The translations under genes were made by a program, and so were the position numbers. The notes beneath the pieces are model-generated. The model saw only the letters and a program-made list of their open reading frames with translations, did no database searches and had not been told where the DNA came from. A DNA stretch of 64,000 nucleotides. Source: Streptomyces aureus (lineage in GTDB: Bacteria; Actinomycetota; Actinomycetes; Streptomycetales; Streptomycetaceae). Positions 27,028 through 35,076 of this stretch are shown here, piece by piece. The DNA lies in assembly GCF_000725495.1 (NCBI RefSeq), contig NZ_JNZD01000002.1, positions 62,001 through 126,000 of the forward strand, in the 5' to 3' direction. Within the stretch, counting starts at the first letter, position 1. The number at the start of each line of letters is the position of its first letter.

Positions 27028-27744
27028 TCACCTGACGGCGATCCGCCTGCCGGAGATCCTTTCCTCGTCGACGCGGACCCACAGGTCGCGCTCCGCGCCG
27101 CCGGCCCAGGGACGGCTGTAGGCGAGGGCGTCGAGCCTGCGCACGGCGTCGGGGCGGGTCTCGGCCCGGGCATGCCCCTGGACCAGCACACTCCAGCCCT
27201 GGCCGAGGGCGTCGTCGATGTGGTCAACCTCGAAGGCGACCCTGGCTCCGACCGCCGCCGCGGGTGCCGAACCGGGCGCCGTCCTGAAGACGACCGCCCC
27301 GTCGACGACGCTGTAGTTGACGGGAAGGACCACGAGCTCGTCGCCGGTGTCGAGGGCGATCCTTCCGACGCCGTGCGTCGACATCCGTGCCCGGCACTCC
27401 GCGGGGCCGAGCGCGATCAGCTCGGAGTGCGGGGCGGCCCGCCCCGCGCCCGGCGGCCGATCGGTGTCACCGCCGTGCAGTGCCGCGACGCTGGTGTCGA
27501 GGGCGTCCGCGATCTTGATCAGGGCACTCGCCCCCGGCGCCGCCGTGGGCTGCTGTTCCAGGTAGCGGAGGTATCCGGCGGCCACACCCGCACGTACGGC
27601 CGCGGCCTCCAGGCTCAGGCCGAGTTCCTCGCGCCGTGCGGTGATGCGCCGGCCCACGTCGCCGGACCCGGTGCGGGGCGGGATCCCGCCCTCCGTGGCC
27701 GGTGACGTCCGGTCGAACGTGACGCTTCGTGTGCGCTCTGACAT
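27028..27744 (-). CDS. HTH (XRE) - PNPOx-like fusion protein
   Basis: A 238-residue two-domain protein. Residues about 30-95 are an XRE-type helix-turn-helix (VGRRITARREELGLSLEAAAVRAGVAAGYLRYLEQ...LIKIADALDTS). Residues about 105-238 are a PNPOx-like split barrel (IALGPAECRARMSTHGVGRIALDTGDELVVLPVNYSVVDG, WSVLVQGHARAETRP). The pairing suggests a DNA-binding flavin or redox sensor. It is a neighbour and relative of the plain PNPOx-like protein downstream. The start is set by AAGGGATGGG before the ATG at 27744. Its divergent region is shared with the Rv1733c-like gene and holds two DosR-like boxes. Confidence 0.88.
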   Translation of the reverse strand: MSERTRSVTFDRTSPATEGGIPPRTGSGDVGRRITARREELGLSLEAAAVRAGVAAGYLRYLEQQPTAAPGASALIKIADALDTSVAALHGGDTDRPPGAGRAAPHSELIALGPAECRARMSTHGVGRIALDTGDELVVLPVNYSVVDGAVVFRTAPGSAPAAAVGARVAFEVDHIDDALGQGWSVLVQGHARAETRPDAVRRLDALAYSRPWAGGAERDLWVRVDEERISGRRIAVR

Positions 27745-27757
27745 GACCCATCCCTTC

Positions 27758-27915
27758 CTTCCGCCGGGGTGTCCCGGCGTCCGGGACGTCCCGACAACCG
27801 GGCGTCCCGACGACCAGGGCGATCCGGGGACCGGAGTGTCCCGGCGACCGGAGCGATCCGGAGAGCCGGGGCGTCGCGGCCGCCCGGGTTGCCCGGCCTC
27901 CCGGGGTTTCCCGAC
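27758..27915. repeat. degenerate GTCCCGGCGACCGG tandem repeats
   Basis: About eight imperfect units of 15-22 bp centred on GTCCCGACGACCGG and GGGACC/GTCCC half-sites lie upstream of the HTH-PNPOx gene. They contain small palindromes such as CGGGACGTCCCG. It is unclear whether these are a neutral minisatellite or expanded regulator half-sites. Confidence 0.5.
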
Positions 27916-28022
27916 GACCGGAGCCGTTCCGAGGTCCGCCGTGGGCCTCGCGTCGACAACGTCGTCCGGCCCGCGCTGCGGCCTCACATATCCACCCTGA
28001 CCGGGGCGGATGCCGCGCGCTT

Positions 28023-28037
28023 GGGCCGGTCGGTCCC
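28023..28037 (+). promoter_or_regulatory. DosR-like box, distal, upstream of the Rv1733c-like gene
   Basis: GGGCCG-GTC-GGTCCC is the reverse complement form of the island motif (GGGACC-N3-CGGCCC). It lies 21 bp from the next box and 88 bp before the ATG. Confidence 0.6.
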
Positions 28038-28043
28038 CACCGC

Positions 28044-28058
28044 GGGACCGGGCGGCCC
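28044..28058 (+). promoter_or_regulatory. DosR-like box, proximal, upstream of the Rv1733c-like gene
   Basis: GGGACC-GGG-CGGCCC, exact match to the island motif, 67 bp before the ATG at 28125. Confidence 0.62.
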
Positions 28059-28124
28059 CCGCCACGGCTCGCGCGCACGGCGATCCCCTTGCACTGTTGG
28101 GGTGTAACGAGGAGGTGCGGTGCC

Positions 28125-28718
28125 ATGCGCGGAGCACGCGGAGCAGAGGGTGCGAGGCAGTGGTGCTGGCGCTGGCGGAGGAATCCGCTGCGTCGCCGTG
28201 ACGACGTCTTCGAGGCGTGGATCGTGCTGGTCGTCTGGACGGTGATGGTGCTGGGCGGCGCCCTCGCCGGCCTGGTGACGGCCCGGGCCGCCGACGAGTC
28301 CTTCACGCGTCTGCGCCAAGACCGGCACGCCGTCCCGGCCGTCCTGGCCGGCGGTACGGGATCGGCGGTTCCGGCCGGGGAGAGCGCGGTCTACGACCGT
28401 GTCCGGGCGACGGTCCGCTGGACGGCGGCGGACGGGAAACCCCGGGTCGGCAGCGCCCTGGTGCCGTCCGGGCACAAGGCCGGAACGCGCGTGACCATCT
28501 GGCTGGACCCGCAGGGCCGGCCGACCACGCCCCCTCCGACCCGCAGCGCCGCGGCCACCGAGTCCACGCTGCTGGGCCTCGGCGCCGCCGTGGCCCTGGG
28601 CGGCCTGGTCTTCGGAGCCGGCGGCTTCGCCCGGTGGCGGCTGGACCAGCGGCGCTACGCCCGGTGGGAACGCGAGTGGGAGCGGCTGGGCCCCCAATGG
28701 GGCCACAAGACACCGTGA
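28125..28718 (+). CDS. Rv1733c-like two-helix membrane protein
   Basis: A 197-residue protein with the architecture of M. tuberculosis Rv1733c, a DosR-regulon antigen: a basic N-terminus ending RRNPLRRRDDVFEAW, a first membrane helix (about 30-52), an extracytoplasmic domain of about 90 residues with RVRATVRWTAADGKPRVG, the conserved GTRVTIWLDPQGR, and a second helix (about 145-170) before a basic tail. Function is unknown for the whole family. GAGGAGGTG precedes the ATG. Two DosR-like boxes sit 67-102 bp upstream, which supports the homology by shared regulation. Confidence 0.85.
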   Translation: MRGARGAEGARQWCWRWRRNPLRRRDDVFEAWIVLVVWTVMVLGGALAGLVTARAADESFTRLRQDRHAVPAVLAGGTGSAVPAGESAVYDRVRATVRWTAADGKPRVGSALVPSGHKAGTRVTIWLDPQGRPTTPPPTRSAAATESTLLGLGAAVALGGLVFGAGGFARWRLDQRRYARWEREWERLGPQWGHKTP

Positions 28719-28951
28719 CCGGCACACCGGTCCCCCGGCCCCGGTGGCACGGCGGCGCGTCGTAAGCGGCAGGGTGTGCGGCGGCAGGTCGTGCGGGATC
28801 CCGTGCGGGATCAGGTGAACCACGTCGCCGGGCGAGGTCCAGTCCGCGAGCGGGCGACAAGCGAAACGGCTCAGGCGCTCGTGGTCCGGAACCCCCGAAC
28901 GATGTGCCGCCGGTGCGGAGTGCGGTGCCAGGGGTCGGGGCCGGAGCGCCG

Positions 28952-28980
28952 AGGACCCCGGCAACGGCTCCCGGGGTCCT
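28952..28980. terminator. stem-loop terminator between Rv1733c-like gene and USP
   Basis: AGGACCCCGG (28952-28961), a 9-nt loop, and CCGGGGTCCT (28971-28980) make a perfect 10-bp stem between two convergent genes, so it may serve both. The rest of the 28719-29005 gap shows nothing else. Confidence 0.75.
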
Positions 28981-29005
28981 TCGTCTCGCAGGCGTGTCCG
29001 TCGGG

Positions 29006-29890
29006 TCAGTCGTGCGGGATCACCGCGACCGGGGCGGTGGAGTGGTGCAGTACGGCCTGCGTCACCGGGCCCACGTGACCGCCCACCGGGGACGGGCGGT
29101 TGCGGCGGCCGACCACGACCAGCGCGGCGTTCCGCGAGGCCTCGACCAGGTGGGGGCCCGCGCCGCCGACGACGGCCTGTTCGCGTACCTCGACGGCGGG
29201 GAACTTCTCCCGCCAGGGAGCCAGGACCTCGGTCAGTCGCCCTCGCGCCTCGGTGAACAGCGCCTCGTCGACTCCCGCGTCGACGGCTCCGGCGTAGCCG
29301 TAGTACGGCGGCAGGCTCCAGCCGTGGACGACGTGCAGGTCCGTCACCCGGTGGGCGGCCGCGCGGAACGCGAAGGCGATCACGGAGGCGTCCGTGTGCT
29401 CCAGGTCGAGTCCGAGGACGACCTCCTCGTGTCCGACGGGCTCCACGGCCGGTGCGTCGGCCCGTACGAGGACGATCGGCGTCCGGCTCCGGGCGACCAC
29501 GGCCTGCGCGACGGAACCGGTGAGGAAACCGGCGACTCCGCCGAGGCCCCGGGACCCGAGCACCAGCAGCTCGGCGTCCTCGGCGGCGGCCAGCAGCGCG
29601 GTGACGGGCTGCTCGGCGACGCGCTCGGCCGTCACGGACAGCCCGGGGTGGTCCGCGACGAGGCGGGCTGCGGTCTCGCGCGGGAGGCGTTCGGCCCATT
29701 CGCGCTGCGGGTCCTCCGCCGGCGCCGGAACCGAGACGCCGGCCAGGGGACCGTAGACGTAGGGGTGCCACAGCCAGGCGTGCACGAGACGGAGCGGGGC
29801 GTCGGTGCGCCGGGCCTCGCGGGCTGCCCACTCGGCTGCGGCGAGGCTCTCGGGCGAGCCGTCCAGGCCGACGACGATGGTGCGGGACAT
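29006..29890 (-). CDS. universal stress protein, two Usp domains
   Basis: A 294-residue protein with two UspA domains (about 1-145 and 155-294). Each starts IVVGLDGSPES / VVLGLDLEHTD. The first carries the ATP-binding signature G-x2-G-x9-G-S in LGSRGLGGVAGFLTGSV; the second has VVGRRNRPSPVGGHVGPV, a variant form. Tandem Usp proteins of this type are the most numerous DosR-regulon members in mycobacteria. AGGAGGTC precedes the ATG. Two DosR-like boxes 20 bp apart lie 57-91 bp upstream. It has two paralogues in the window, at 38360-39247 and 40337-41242. Confidence 0.95.
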   Translation of the reverse strand: MSRTIVVGLDGSPESLAAAEWAAREARRTDAPLRLVHAWLWHPYVYGPLAGVSVPAPAEDPQREWAERLPRETAARLVADHPGLSVTAERVAEQPVTALLAAAEDAELLVLGSRGLGGVAGFLTGSVAQAVVARSRTPIVLVRADAPAVEPVGHEEVVLGLDLEHTDASVIAFAFRAAAHRVTDLHVVHGWSLPPYYGYAGAVDAGVDEALFTEARGRLTEVLAPWREKFPAVEVREQAVVGGAGPHLVEASRNAALVVVGRRNRPSPVGGHVGPVTQAVLHHSTAPVAVIPHD

Positions 29891-29946
29891 CTGTGACCTC
29901 CTAGGGGATGCGTGATCAGTCTCGTGTTCGCACGGGCGCTCCAGGA

Positions 29947-29961
29947 GGGGCCGCTGGTCCC
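29947..29961 (-). promoter_or_regulatory. DosR-like box, proximal, upstream of USP at 29006-29890
   Basis: GGGGCC-GCT-GGTCCC, a palindromic match to the island motif, 57 bp before the ATG. Confidence 0.65.
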
Positions 29962-29966
29962 CGGCC

Positions 29967-29981
29967 GGGGCCAACCGGCCC
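29967..29981 (-). promoter_or_regulatory. DosR-like box, distal, upstream of USP at 29006-29890
   Basis: GGGGCC-AAC-CGGCCC, exactly 20 bp from the proximal box. The same pair spacing recurs at 41316-41350. The rest of the 29982-30414 stretch shows no convincing gene; frames there lack family features and ribosome-binding sites. Confidence 0.65.
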
Positions 29982-30414
29982 CTGTGGCAGGGGACTTCAT
30001 TCCTCCGGAACGGCGGTTCCGCTCGCTCGTACGGCTGGTCGGGTGCCCGGGCCGGGCGGGCGGAACCCAGCCCGGTCCAGCGGATCGCGGTGGCGCCCCC
30101 GCACACTCGCGGGAGCGTTCCGGCGGGCAGGGCCGAGATCACCTCAGCAGTCCGGGCCGGCGCTCGTAGCGCCCGGCACCGACGACCCCGACGGACGCTC
30201 CGCGTGTCGACTCCAACAGTCCGCGTACGGGACGAACGGGCCGCGACGGACGCGCCTCCCCCAGCGGCACCCCGAGCGGCGCCCCACCGGACTGCGTCCG
30301 CCCGGCCCACCCCCGACCCCGGGCCCTGGCCCTGGCCTTGGCCCCGAGGCGGAGCTCGTGTGCCGGGGCCGGGCAGGGCCTTCGGCACCGGCTCGTGACC
30401 AACGTCCCGCGACC

Positions 30415-30429
30415 GGGGCCGGACGGCCC
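30415..30429 (+). promoter_or_regulatory. DosR-like box upstream of the cyclic-nucleotide-binding gene
   Basis: GGGGCC-GGA-CGGCCC, exact match to the island motif, 69 bp before the ATG at 30498. A poor half-site lies about 21 bp further upstream. Confidence 0.62.
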
Positions 30430-30497
30430 CTGGCGGCGGGACGTCCACGGGCGGAGATTCGAGTCGGAAGGTTCGCGGACCGGGAAGGGGCAGGACC

Positions 30498-30962
30498 ATG
30501 AGCACGTCCACCACACCCACGATGCTGCGGGCACTGCCCGCCCCGCAGAGGGAACAGCTGCTGCTCCTGGCCCGGGAGGTGTCGTTCCCCGAGGGCACCC
30601 GGCTGTTCGAGGAGGGCCGCCGCGCGGACCGGTTCTGGATCATCAGGACCGGCACGGTGGCCCTCGACACCCGGGTCCCGGGCCGCCGTCCGGCCGTGAT
30701 CGAGATGCTCGGACACAACGAACTCGTCGGCTGGTCCTGGCTGTTCGCCCCGCACGTCTGGCACCTGGGCGCCGAGACGACGAGCCCGGTGCGCGCCTAC
30801 GAGTTCGACGCCGAGGAGGTCCGGGCGCTGTGCGCGGCCGATGCCGAACTGGGCAGGGCCGTGGCCCAGTGGGCGGGCGGGATCGTCGCCCACCGGCTCC
30901 AGTCGGCCCGGACCCGGCTGCTCGACCTGTACGCCCCCTACGGCAGCGGCGGCGCGCGCTGA
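30498..30962 (+). CDS. stand-alone cyclic-nucleotide-binding-domain protein (Crp-like, no HTH)
   Basis: A 154-residue protein consisting of a Crp/cNMP-binding beta-barrel: LREVSFPEGTRLFEEGRRADRFWIIRTGTVALDT, then EMLGHNELVGWSWLF, then the C-helix starting RAVAQWAGGIVAHRLQ. It ends there, with no DNA-binding domain, so it must act by protein contact or as a ligand sensor. The phosphate cassette (normally GE-L-x-x-RxA) reads GHNELVGWSWLF, so classical cAMP binding is doubtful; relatives bind other ligands. It probably forms an operon with the CBS-BON gene 50 bp downstream. Confidence 0.87.
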   Translation: MSTSTTPTMLRALPAPQREQLLLLAREVSFPEGTRLFEEGRRADRFWIIRTGTVALDTRVPGRRPAVIEMLGHNELVGWSWLFAPHVWHLGAETTSPVRAYEFDAEEVRALCAADAELGRAVAQWAGGIVAHRLQSARTRLLDLYAPYGSGGAR

Positions 30963-31012
30963 TCGCGCCCGCGGATCCGCGGACCGTCGTCACCAACGAC
31001 CGAGGAGACACC

Positions 31013-31750
31013 GTGTACGGCAGGCCCCACATCGTGAGCGACGTGATGACCCGGGCGGTCGTCGCCGTCGGCCGTGCGGCCGGGTTCAAGGAGATCGTGC
31101 GGCTGATGCAGCAGTGGCGGGTGAGTGCCCTGCCCGTGGTGGAGGACGGGGGCCGGATCGTCGGGGTGGTCTCCGAGGCCGATCTGCTGCCCAAGGAGGA
31201 GTTCCGTGACCACCGTCCCGACCGGCGCACGCGGCTGCGGCGGACGGACGATCTCGCCAGGGCCGGCGGGGTGCGGGCCGAGGAGCTGATGACCTCTCCC
31301 GCGGTCACCGTGCGGGCGTCCGCCACGCTGGCGCAGGCCGCCCGGATCATGGCGCACGCCAAGGTCAAAAGGCTGCCGGTCGTCGACGAGAGGGGCGAAC
31401 TCGCGGGTGTCGTCAGCCGCGGCGACCTCCTCAAGGTGTTCCTGCGCGGCGACGAGGACATCGCCGAGGAGGTCCGCCGGGAGGTCGTGTCCCGCCTCTT
31501 CCCCGCGTCGCCCGTGCCCGTGCGCGTCGAGGTGCGCGACGGTGCCGTGATCCTGTCGGGGCGGGTCCACGACACCGCGCTGGTCCCGGTGGCCGCCAGG
31601 CTGGTCCGGGCCGTCGAGGGGGTGGTGGACGTGAGCTTCGAGCTCGCGGGCCCGGTGCCCGGCCCGGCCGTCGGCCGCCCGCCGTCCCCGGCGGTGGCGG
31701 GCGGCGGTGACAAGATGGAGGAGGACGCGTATGGGGCCGGTCGGCCCTAG
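31013..31750 (+). CDS. CBS-pair and BON domain protein
   Basis: A 245-residue protein with two CBS motifs (about 8-60, VSDVMTRAVVAVGRAAGFKEIVRLMQQWRVSALPVVEDGGRIVGVVSEADLL, and about 90-145, AEELMTSPAVTV...VKRLPVVDERGELAGVVSRGDLL). A BON domain follows (about 165-220, VRVEVRDGAVILSGRVHDTALVPVAARLVRAVEGVVDVSF). CBS pairs sense adenine nucleotides; BON binds membranes or periplasmic partners. The same domain order is known in DosR-associated proteins (Rv2626c-type CBS proteins). GAGGAG precedes the GTG at 31013. The 3' end of the gene contains the DosR-like box of the next gene. Confidence 0.9.
   Translation: MYGRPHIVSDVMTRAVVAVGRAAGFKEIVRLMQQWRVSALPVVEDGGRIVGVVSEADLLPKEEFRDHRPDRRTRLRRTDDLARAGGVRAEELMTSPAVTVRASATLAQAARIMAHAKVKRLPVVDERGELAGVVSRGDLLKVFLRGDEDIAEEVRREVVSRLFPASPVPVRVEVRDGAVILSGRVHDTALVPVAARLVRAVEGVVDVSFELAGPVPGPAVGRPPSPAVAGGGDKMEEDAYGAGRP
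31733..31747 (+). promoter_or_regulatory. DosR-like box upstream of the response regulator
   Basis: GGGGCC-GGT-CGGCCC lies within the last codons of the CBS-BON gene and 81 bp before the response-regulator ATG. It would allow autoregulation, as in mycobacterial devR. Confidence 0.58.
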
Positions 31751-31827
31751 TGCATCCGTGCCGGACGGGTCATGATCGACCCGAGCGGGCTCACGGTGCG
31801 TGGTCCATTACCGAACAAGGGGTCGTC

Positions 31828-32532
31828 ATGGCCGAGGCGCGTACGTTTTCCGAGCAGAACCCGATCAGGGTCTTCCTGCTGGACGACCACGAGGTGGTAC
31901 GCCGTGGTCTGACGGACCTCCTGGACGCCGAGCCCGACATCTCGGTGGTCGGCGACGCGGACAGCGTCGAGCACGCCCTGGTGCGCGGCCCCGCGCTGCG
32001 GCCCGACGTCGCGGTCCTCGACGTACGCCTCCCGGACGGGGACGGCATCAGCGTCTGCCGCGAGCTGCGCAGCCAGATGCCCGAGCTGTCCTGCCTCATG
32101 CTGACGTCGTTCGACGACGAGGAGGCGCTCCTCGACGCGATCATGGCCGGGGCGGCGGGTTACGTGCTGAAGCAGATCAAGGGCTCCGACCTGATCTCGG
32201 CGGTCCGTACGGTCGCCTCCGGTCAGTCGATGCTGGACCCGACGACGACCGCGCGGCTGATGCGCAAGCTGCGTACGGACCCGGCCGAGGAGCAGCCCGT
32301 CTCGCAGGAACTGGCCGGGCTCTCGCCGCGCGAGCGGGACATCCTCGCGCTGATCGGGGACGGGCTCACGAACCGCGAGATCGGCAAGGAGCTCTACCTG
32401 TCCGAGAAGACGGTGAAGAACCACATCTCCCGGCTGCTGGCCAAGCTCGGCGTCCAGCGCCGCGTCCAGGCGGCCGTCCTCGCCAACCAGCTCGAACACC
32501 CGGAGACGGCCGGCCACCACACCCCGCGCTGA
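31828..32532 (+). CDS. DosR/DevR-like NarL-family response regulator
   Basis: A 234-residue response regulator. Receiver domain about 12-130: IRVFLLDDHEVVRRGLTDLL, phosphoacceptor Asp near 65 in VLDVRLPDGDG, switch residue in MLTSFDDEEALLDAIMAGAAGY, Lys near 115. LuxR-type HTH about 163-225: LSPRERDILALIGDGLTNREIGKELYLSEKTVKNHISRLLAKLGVQRR. Along its length it closely resembles M. tuberculosis DosR (VRRGL, RPDVAVLDVRLPDG, GLTN, EKTVKN). The three DNA-contacting residues K-x2-K-N are kept (near 194, 197, 198). It is probably the OsdR-type regulator of the island. No partner histidine kinase is in the window. Confidence 0.92.
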   Translation: MAEARTFSEQNPIRVFLLDDHEVVRRGLTDLLDAEPDISVVGDADSVEHALVRGPALRPDVAVLDVRLPDGDGISVCRELRSQMPELSCLMLTSFDDEEALLDAIMAGAAGYVLKQIKGSDLISAVRTVASGQSMLDPTTTARLMRKLRTDPAEEQPVSQELAGLSPRERDILALIGDGLTNREIGKELYLSEKTVKNHISRLLAKLGVQRRVQAAVLANQLEHPETAGHHTPR

Positions 32533-32560
32533 CGGCGTCGGGGCGGGGTCAGGATCGGGG

Positions 32561-34945
32561 TCACGGCCGCCGTTCCGGCAGCGTGAGCGTGCAGGACTCG
32601 CCCGGCGCCACCGTGACCGTGCGGTCCGCCAGCGAGATGTCGACCGGCGGTTCGTCGGACGCCGGGACGTTCACGTTCAACCGGCCCGCGCTCAGGTGCA
32701 GTTGGATGCCGCGATGGCCGCGGTAGCGGATCGTGAACCCGTACTCGGACAGCTCGGGCAGCGGGACCGGGTCGAAGCGCAGCGCGCCGCCGCGGGTCTC
32801 GAGTCCGGTCAGCCCGCGCTGGACCAGGTCGAGGGTGCCGGCCATCGCGCCCAGGTGGATGCCCTCTCCCGTGGTCCCGCCCTGCAGATCGGCGATGTCC
32901 CCGCGCAGCGCCTCGTGGATGTACGTCCACGCCTCGGCACGCCGGGCCCGGCCCAGCACCCAGCCGTGGACCAGGCTGCTCAGGGTCGAACCGTGGCTCG
33001 TGCGGCTGAGGTAGTGGTCGACGGTGCGCCGCCACAGGACGTCGTCGAGCTCGTGCCCGAGTCCGCGGAACAGGGCGCCGAGTTCGGCGGGCGAGAACAA
33101 GTAGCCCAGCATCAGCACGTCCGCCTGCTTCGAGGCCTGGTAGCGGTTGACGCTGTCGCCCTCGGCCTCCAGGATCCGGTCGAGTCGCCGGATGTCGCCG
33201 TACCGTTCGCGGTAGCCCTCCCAGTCGAGCTCGGCGAGATCCCCGTACCCCTCGAACTGGCTGACGACGCCGGCGTGGAAGGGCACGTGCAGCCGGCTCG
33301 CCACGTCGTGCCAGAGGTCGAGTTCGCCGGGGTCGAGGGCGGTCCGCTCGACGAGGTCCCGGCGCAGCAGCTCGGGCAGCTCGCCGAGCACGTCGAGGGT
33401 GCGGGTGAGCACCCAGGAGGCCGTGACGTTGGTGTACGCATTGTCGTCGAGGCCCGGCCGGACGGCGTCCGGGTAGGCGTCGTGGTACTCGTCGGGGCCG
33501 ACGACACCGCGGATCCGGTAGCGGCCGAGGGTGTCGTCGTACGTGGCGGCGCCGGCCCAGAACCGGGAGATCTGCACGAGCATGTCGATGCCCTTGGTGT
33601 GCAGGAACTCGGTGTCGCCGCTCGCCTCGCAGTACTGCCACACGTTGTACGCGATCGCCGAGCCGACGTGGTGCTGGAGCCGCGAGTGGTCGGGCAGCCA
33701 GCGCCCCGAGCGGGGGTTGAGATGGAGTTCCTGGGTCTCCTCCCGCCCGTCGCTGCCGCTCTGCCACGGGTACATCGCGCCGCTGCGGCCGGTGTCCTGG
33801 GCCGACCGGCGGGCCCGCTCCAGCCGGCGGTGGCGGTAGGTGAGCAGGGCGCGGGAGACCTCGGGGAAGTGGAGGTTCAGATACGGCAGCACGAACAGCT
33901 CGTCCCAGAAGACGTGTCCCCGGTAGGCCTCGCCGTGCAGTCCGCGCGCGGGCACGCCGACGTCGAGGTCCGCGGTGTGCGGGGAGAGCGTCTGCAGGAC
34001 GTGGAACAGATGCAGGCGCAGGATCGGGCCGACGCTGCCGCGCACGTCCATCTCGGCGGTGCGCCACAGCTGCCGCCAGGCCGTGCAGTGGCTGTCCAGC
34101 AGGGTCCCGAAGTCCCCGGCCCGGCCGACCCGGTCGACGGCGGCGTCCAGCGGGTCCGTGATCGCGGCGTCGTGGGAGGTGTGCAGGGCCACGGTCTTGT
34201 CGACGGTCACGGTGCGGCCGTCGGCCAGCGCGATCCGCAGCGTCTGGGCGGCGTGCCCCGGGGTGTGCGCGTCCGTGGTCTCGGCGGGCGTGTCGGTGAC
34301 GGTCCTGGCGGCCAGTCCGATGCCGGTCCGGGAGGCGGAGGTGCGGCAGCGCAGCCATACGGTGTCCGGTTTTCCGGTGCCGGTGCTCAGGTCGGTGAGG
34401 TGCTGCGCGTTCAGGGAGCGGTAGCGCTCGACTCCGCTGTTGGTGACCGTCCCGTCCAGGGCCGACTCGATCTCGACGGTGCCGGACCAGCCCTCGGCGG
34501 TGATCTCCGTGCGGAGTGCGGCCAGATGGGGGTCGGCCATGTGGACCAGACGCAGCTGGCGCAGGTGGAGGCGCCGGCCCTCCTCGTCCTCGTAGCGCGC
34601 GGTGCGTTCCAGGGTGCCGGCGAGCAGGTCGAGGCGCAGCCGGTGGTCGAGGAGCCGGTGGGAGTCGGGGGTGAGCCAGGTCCCGCCGGCGGTCCGCACG
34701 CGCAGCGGCAGCCAGTTGGGGAGGTTGACCATGTCCTCGTTCTCGACCCGCTGTCCGGCCACGTGCGAGGTCAGACGGTTGTAGCAGCCGGCCGCGTAGG
34801 TGCCCGGGTAGTGGACGGAGTCGGCGGCGCACTCGGGGGCGGCGCCGCGGGTGGCGAAGTAGCCGTTGCCGAGGGTGCACAGGGATTCGCGCAGGCGTTC
34901 CTGCGCCGGGTGGTAGCCCTCGTATTCCCAGGTGAGGTCGTCCAT
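32561..34945 (-). CDS. glycoside hydrolase family 65 protein (disaccharide phosphorylase or hydrolase)
   Basis: A 794-residue GH65 enzyme: WEYEGYHPAQERLRESLCTLGNGYFATRG at the start, then HVFWDELFVLPYLNLHFPE, the catalytic Glu in VGPDEYHDAYPD, KQADVLML, SRTSHGSTLSSLVHGWVLGR, and GTTGEGIHLGAMAGTLDLVQRG, the anion loop common in phosphorylases. The family splits alpha-linked disaccharides such as trehalose, maltose or kojibiose, usually by phosphorolysis. No beta-phosphoglucomutase gene is adjacent. In mycobacteria GH65 occurs in Rv2006, a DosR-regulon protein. It is downstream of phosphoketolase on the same strand (131-bp gap) and convergent with the response regulator. Confidence 0.93.
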   Translation of the reverse strand: MDDLTWEYEGYHPAQERLRESLCTLGNGYFATRGAAPECAADSVHYPGTYAAGCYNRLTSHVAGQRVENEDMVNLPNWLPLRVRTAGGTWLTPDSHRLLDHRLRLDLLAGTLERTARYEDEEGRRLHLRQLRLVHMADPHLAALRTEITAEGWSGTVEIESALDGTVTNSGVERYRSLNAQHLTDLSTGTGKPDTVWLRCRTSASRTGIGLAARTVTDTPAETTDAHTPGHAAQTLRIALADGRTVTVDKTVALHTSHDAAITDPLDAAVDRVGRAGDFGTLLDSHCTAWRQLWRTAEMDVRGSVGPILRLHLFHVLQTLSPHTADLDVGVPARGLHGEAYRGHVFWDELFVLPYLNLHFPEVSRALLTYRHRRLERARRSAQDTGRSGAMYPWQSGSDGREETQELHLNPRSGRWLPDHSRLQHHVGSAIAYNVWQYCEASGDTEFLHTKGIDMLVQISRFWAGAATYDDTLGRYRIRGVVGPDEYHDAYPDAVRPGLDDNAYTNVTASWVLTRTLDVLGELPELLRRDLVERTALDPGELDLWHDVASRLHVPFHAGVVSQFEGYGDLAELDWEGYRERYGDIRRLDRILEAEGDSVNRYQASKQADVLMLGYLFSPAELGALFRGLGHELDDVLWRRTVDHYLSRTSHGSTLSSLVHGWVLGRARRAEAWTYIHEALRGDIADLQGGTTGEGIHLGAMAGTLDLVQRGLTGLETRGGALRFDPVPLPELSEYGFTIRYRGHRGIQLHLSAGRLNVNVPASDEPPVDISLADRTVTVAPGESCTLTLPERRP

Positions 34946-35076
34946 GCGTCCATCCTCGGGTACGGGTGGCCCGCCGTCCTCGCGGCACGCGCGGGGCGGC
35001 GGGCCGCTGCCGTGCGCGCCCGCGGTCGGCGCGTCCGGTCACGGTGGTGCCGTGCTCCCGGTGCGGGAGCGGCCGC

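Noticed and set aside
26459..27121. Open frames through the repeat tracts 26640-27027 on the plus strand
   Set aside because: The predicted protein merely reads the tandem repeats and runs antisense into the HTH-PNPOx gene.
29982..30414. Long open frames on both strands between the USP and the cNMP-binding gene
   Set aside because: They are Pro/Arg/Gly-rich, have no ribosome-binding site or recognisable domain, and arise from GC-rich sequence with few stop codons.
34958..34972. Possible DosR-like box before the GH65 gene (GGGTACGGGTGGCCC)
   Set aside because: Three mismatches in the twelve defined positions; too weak to separate from GC-rich background.
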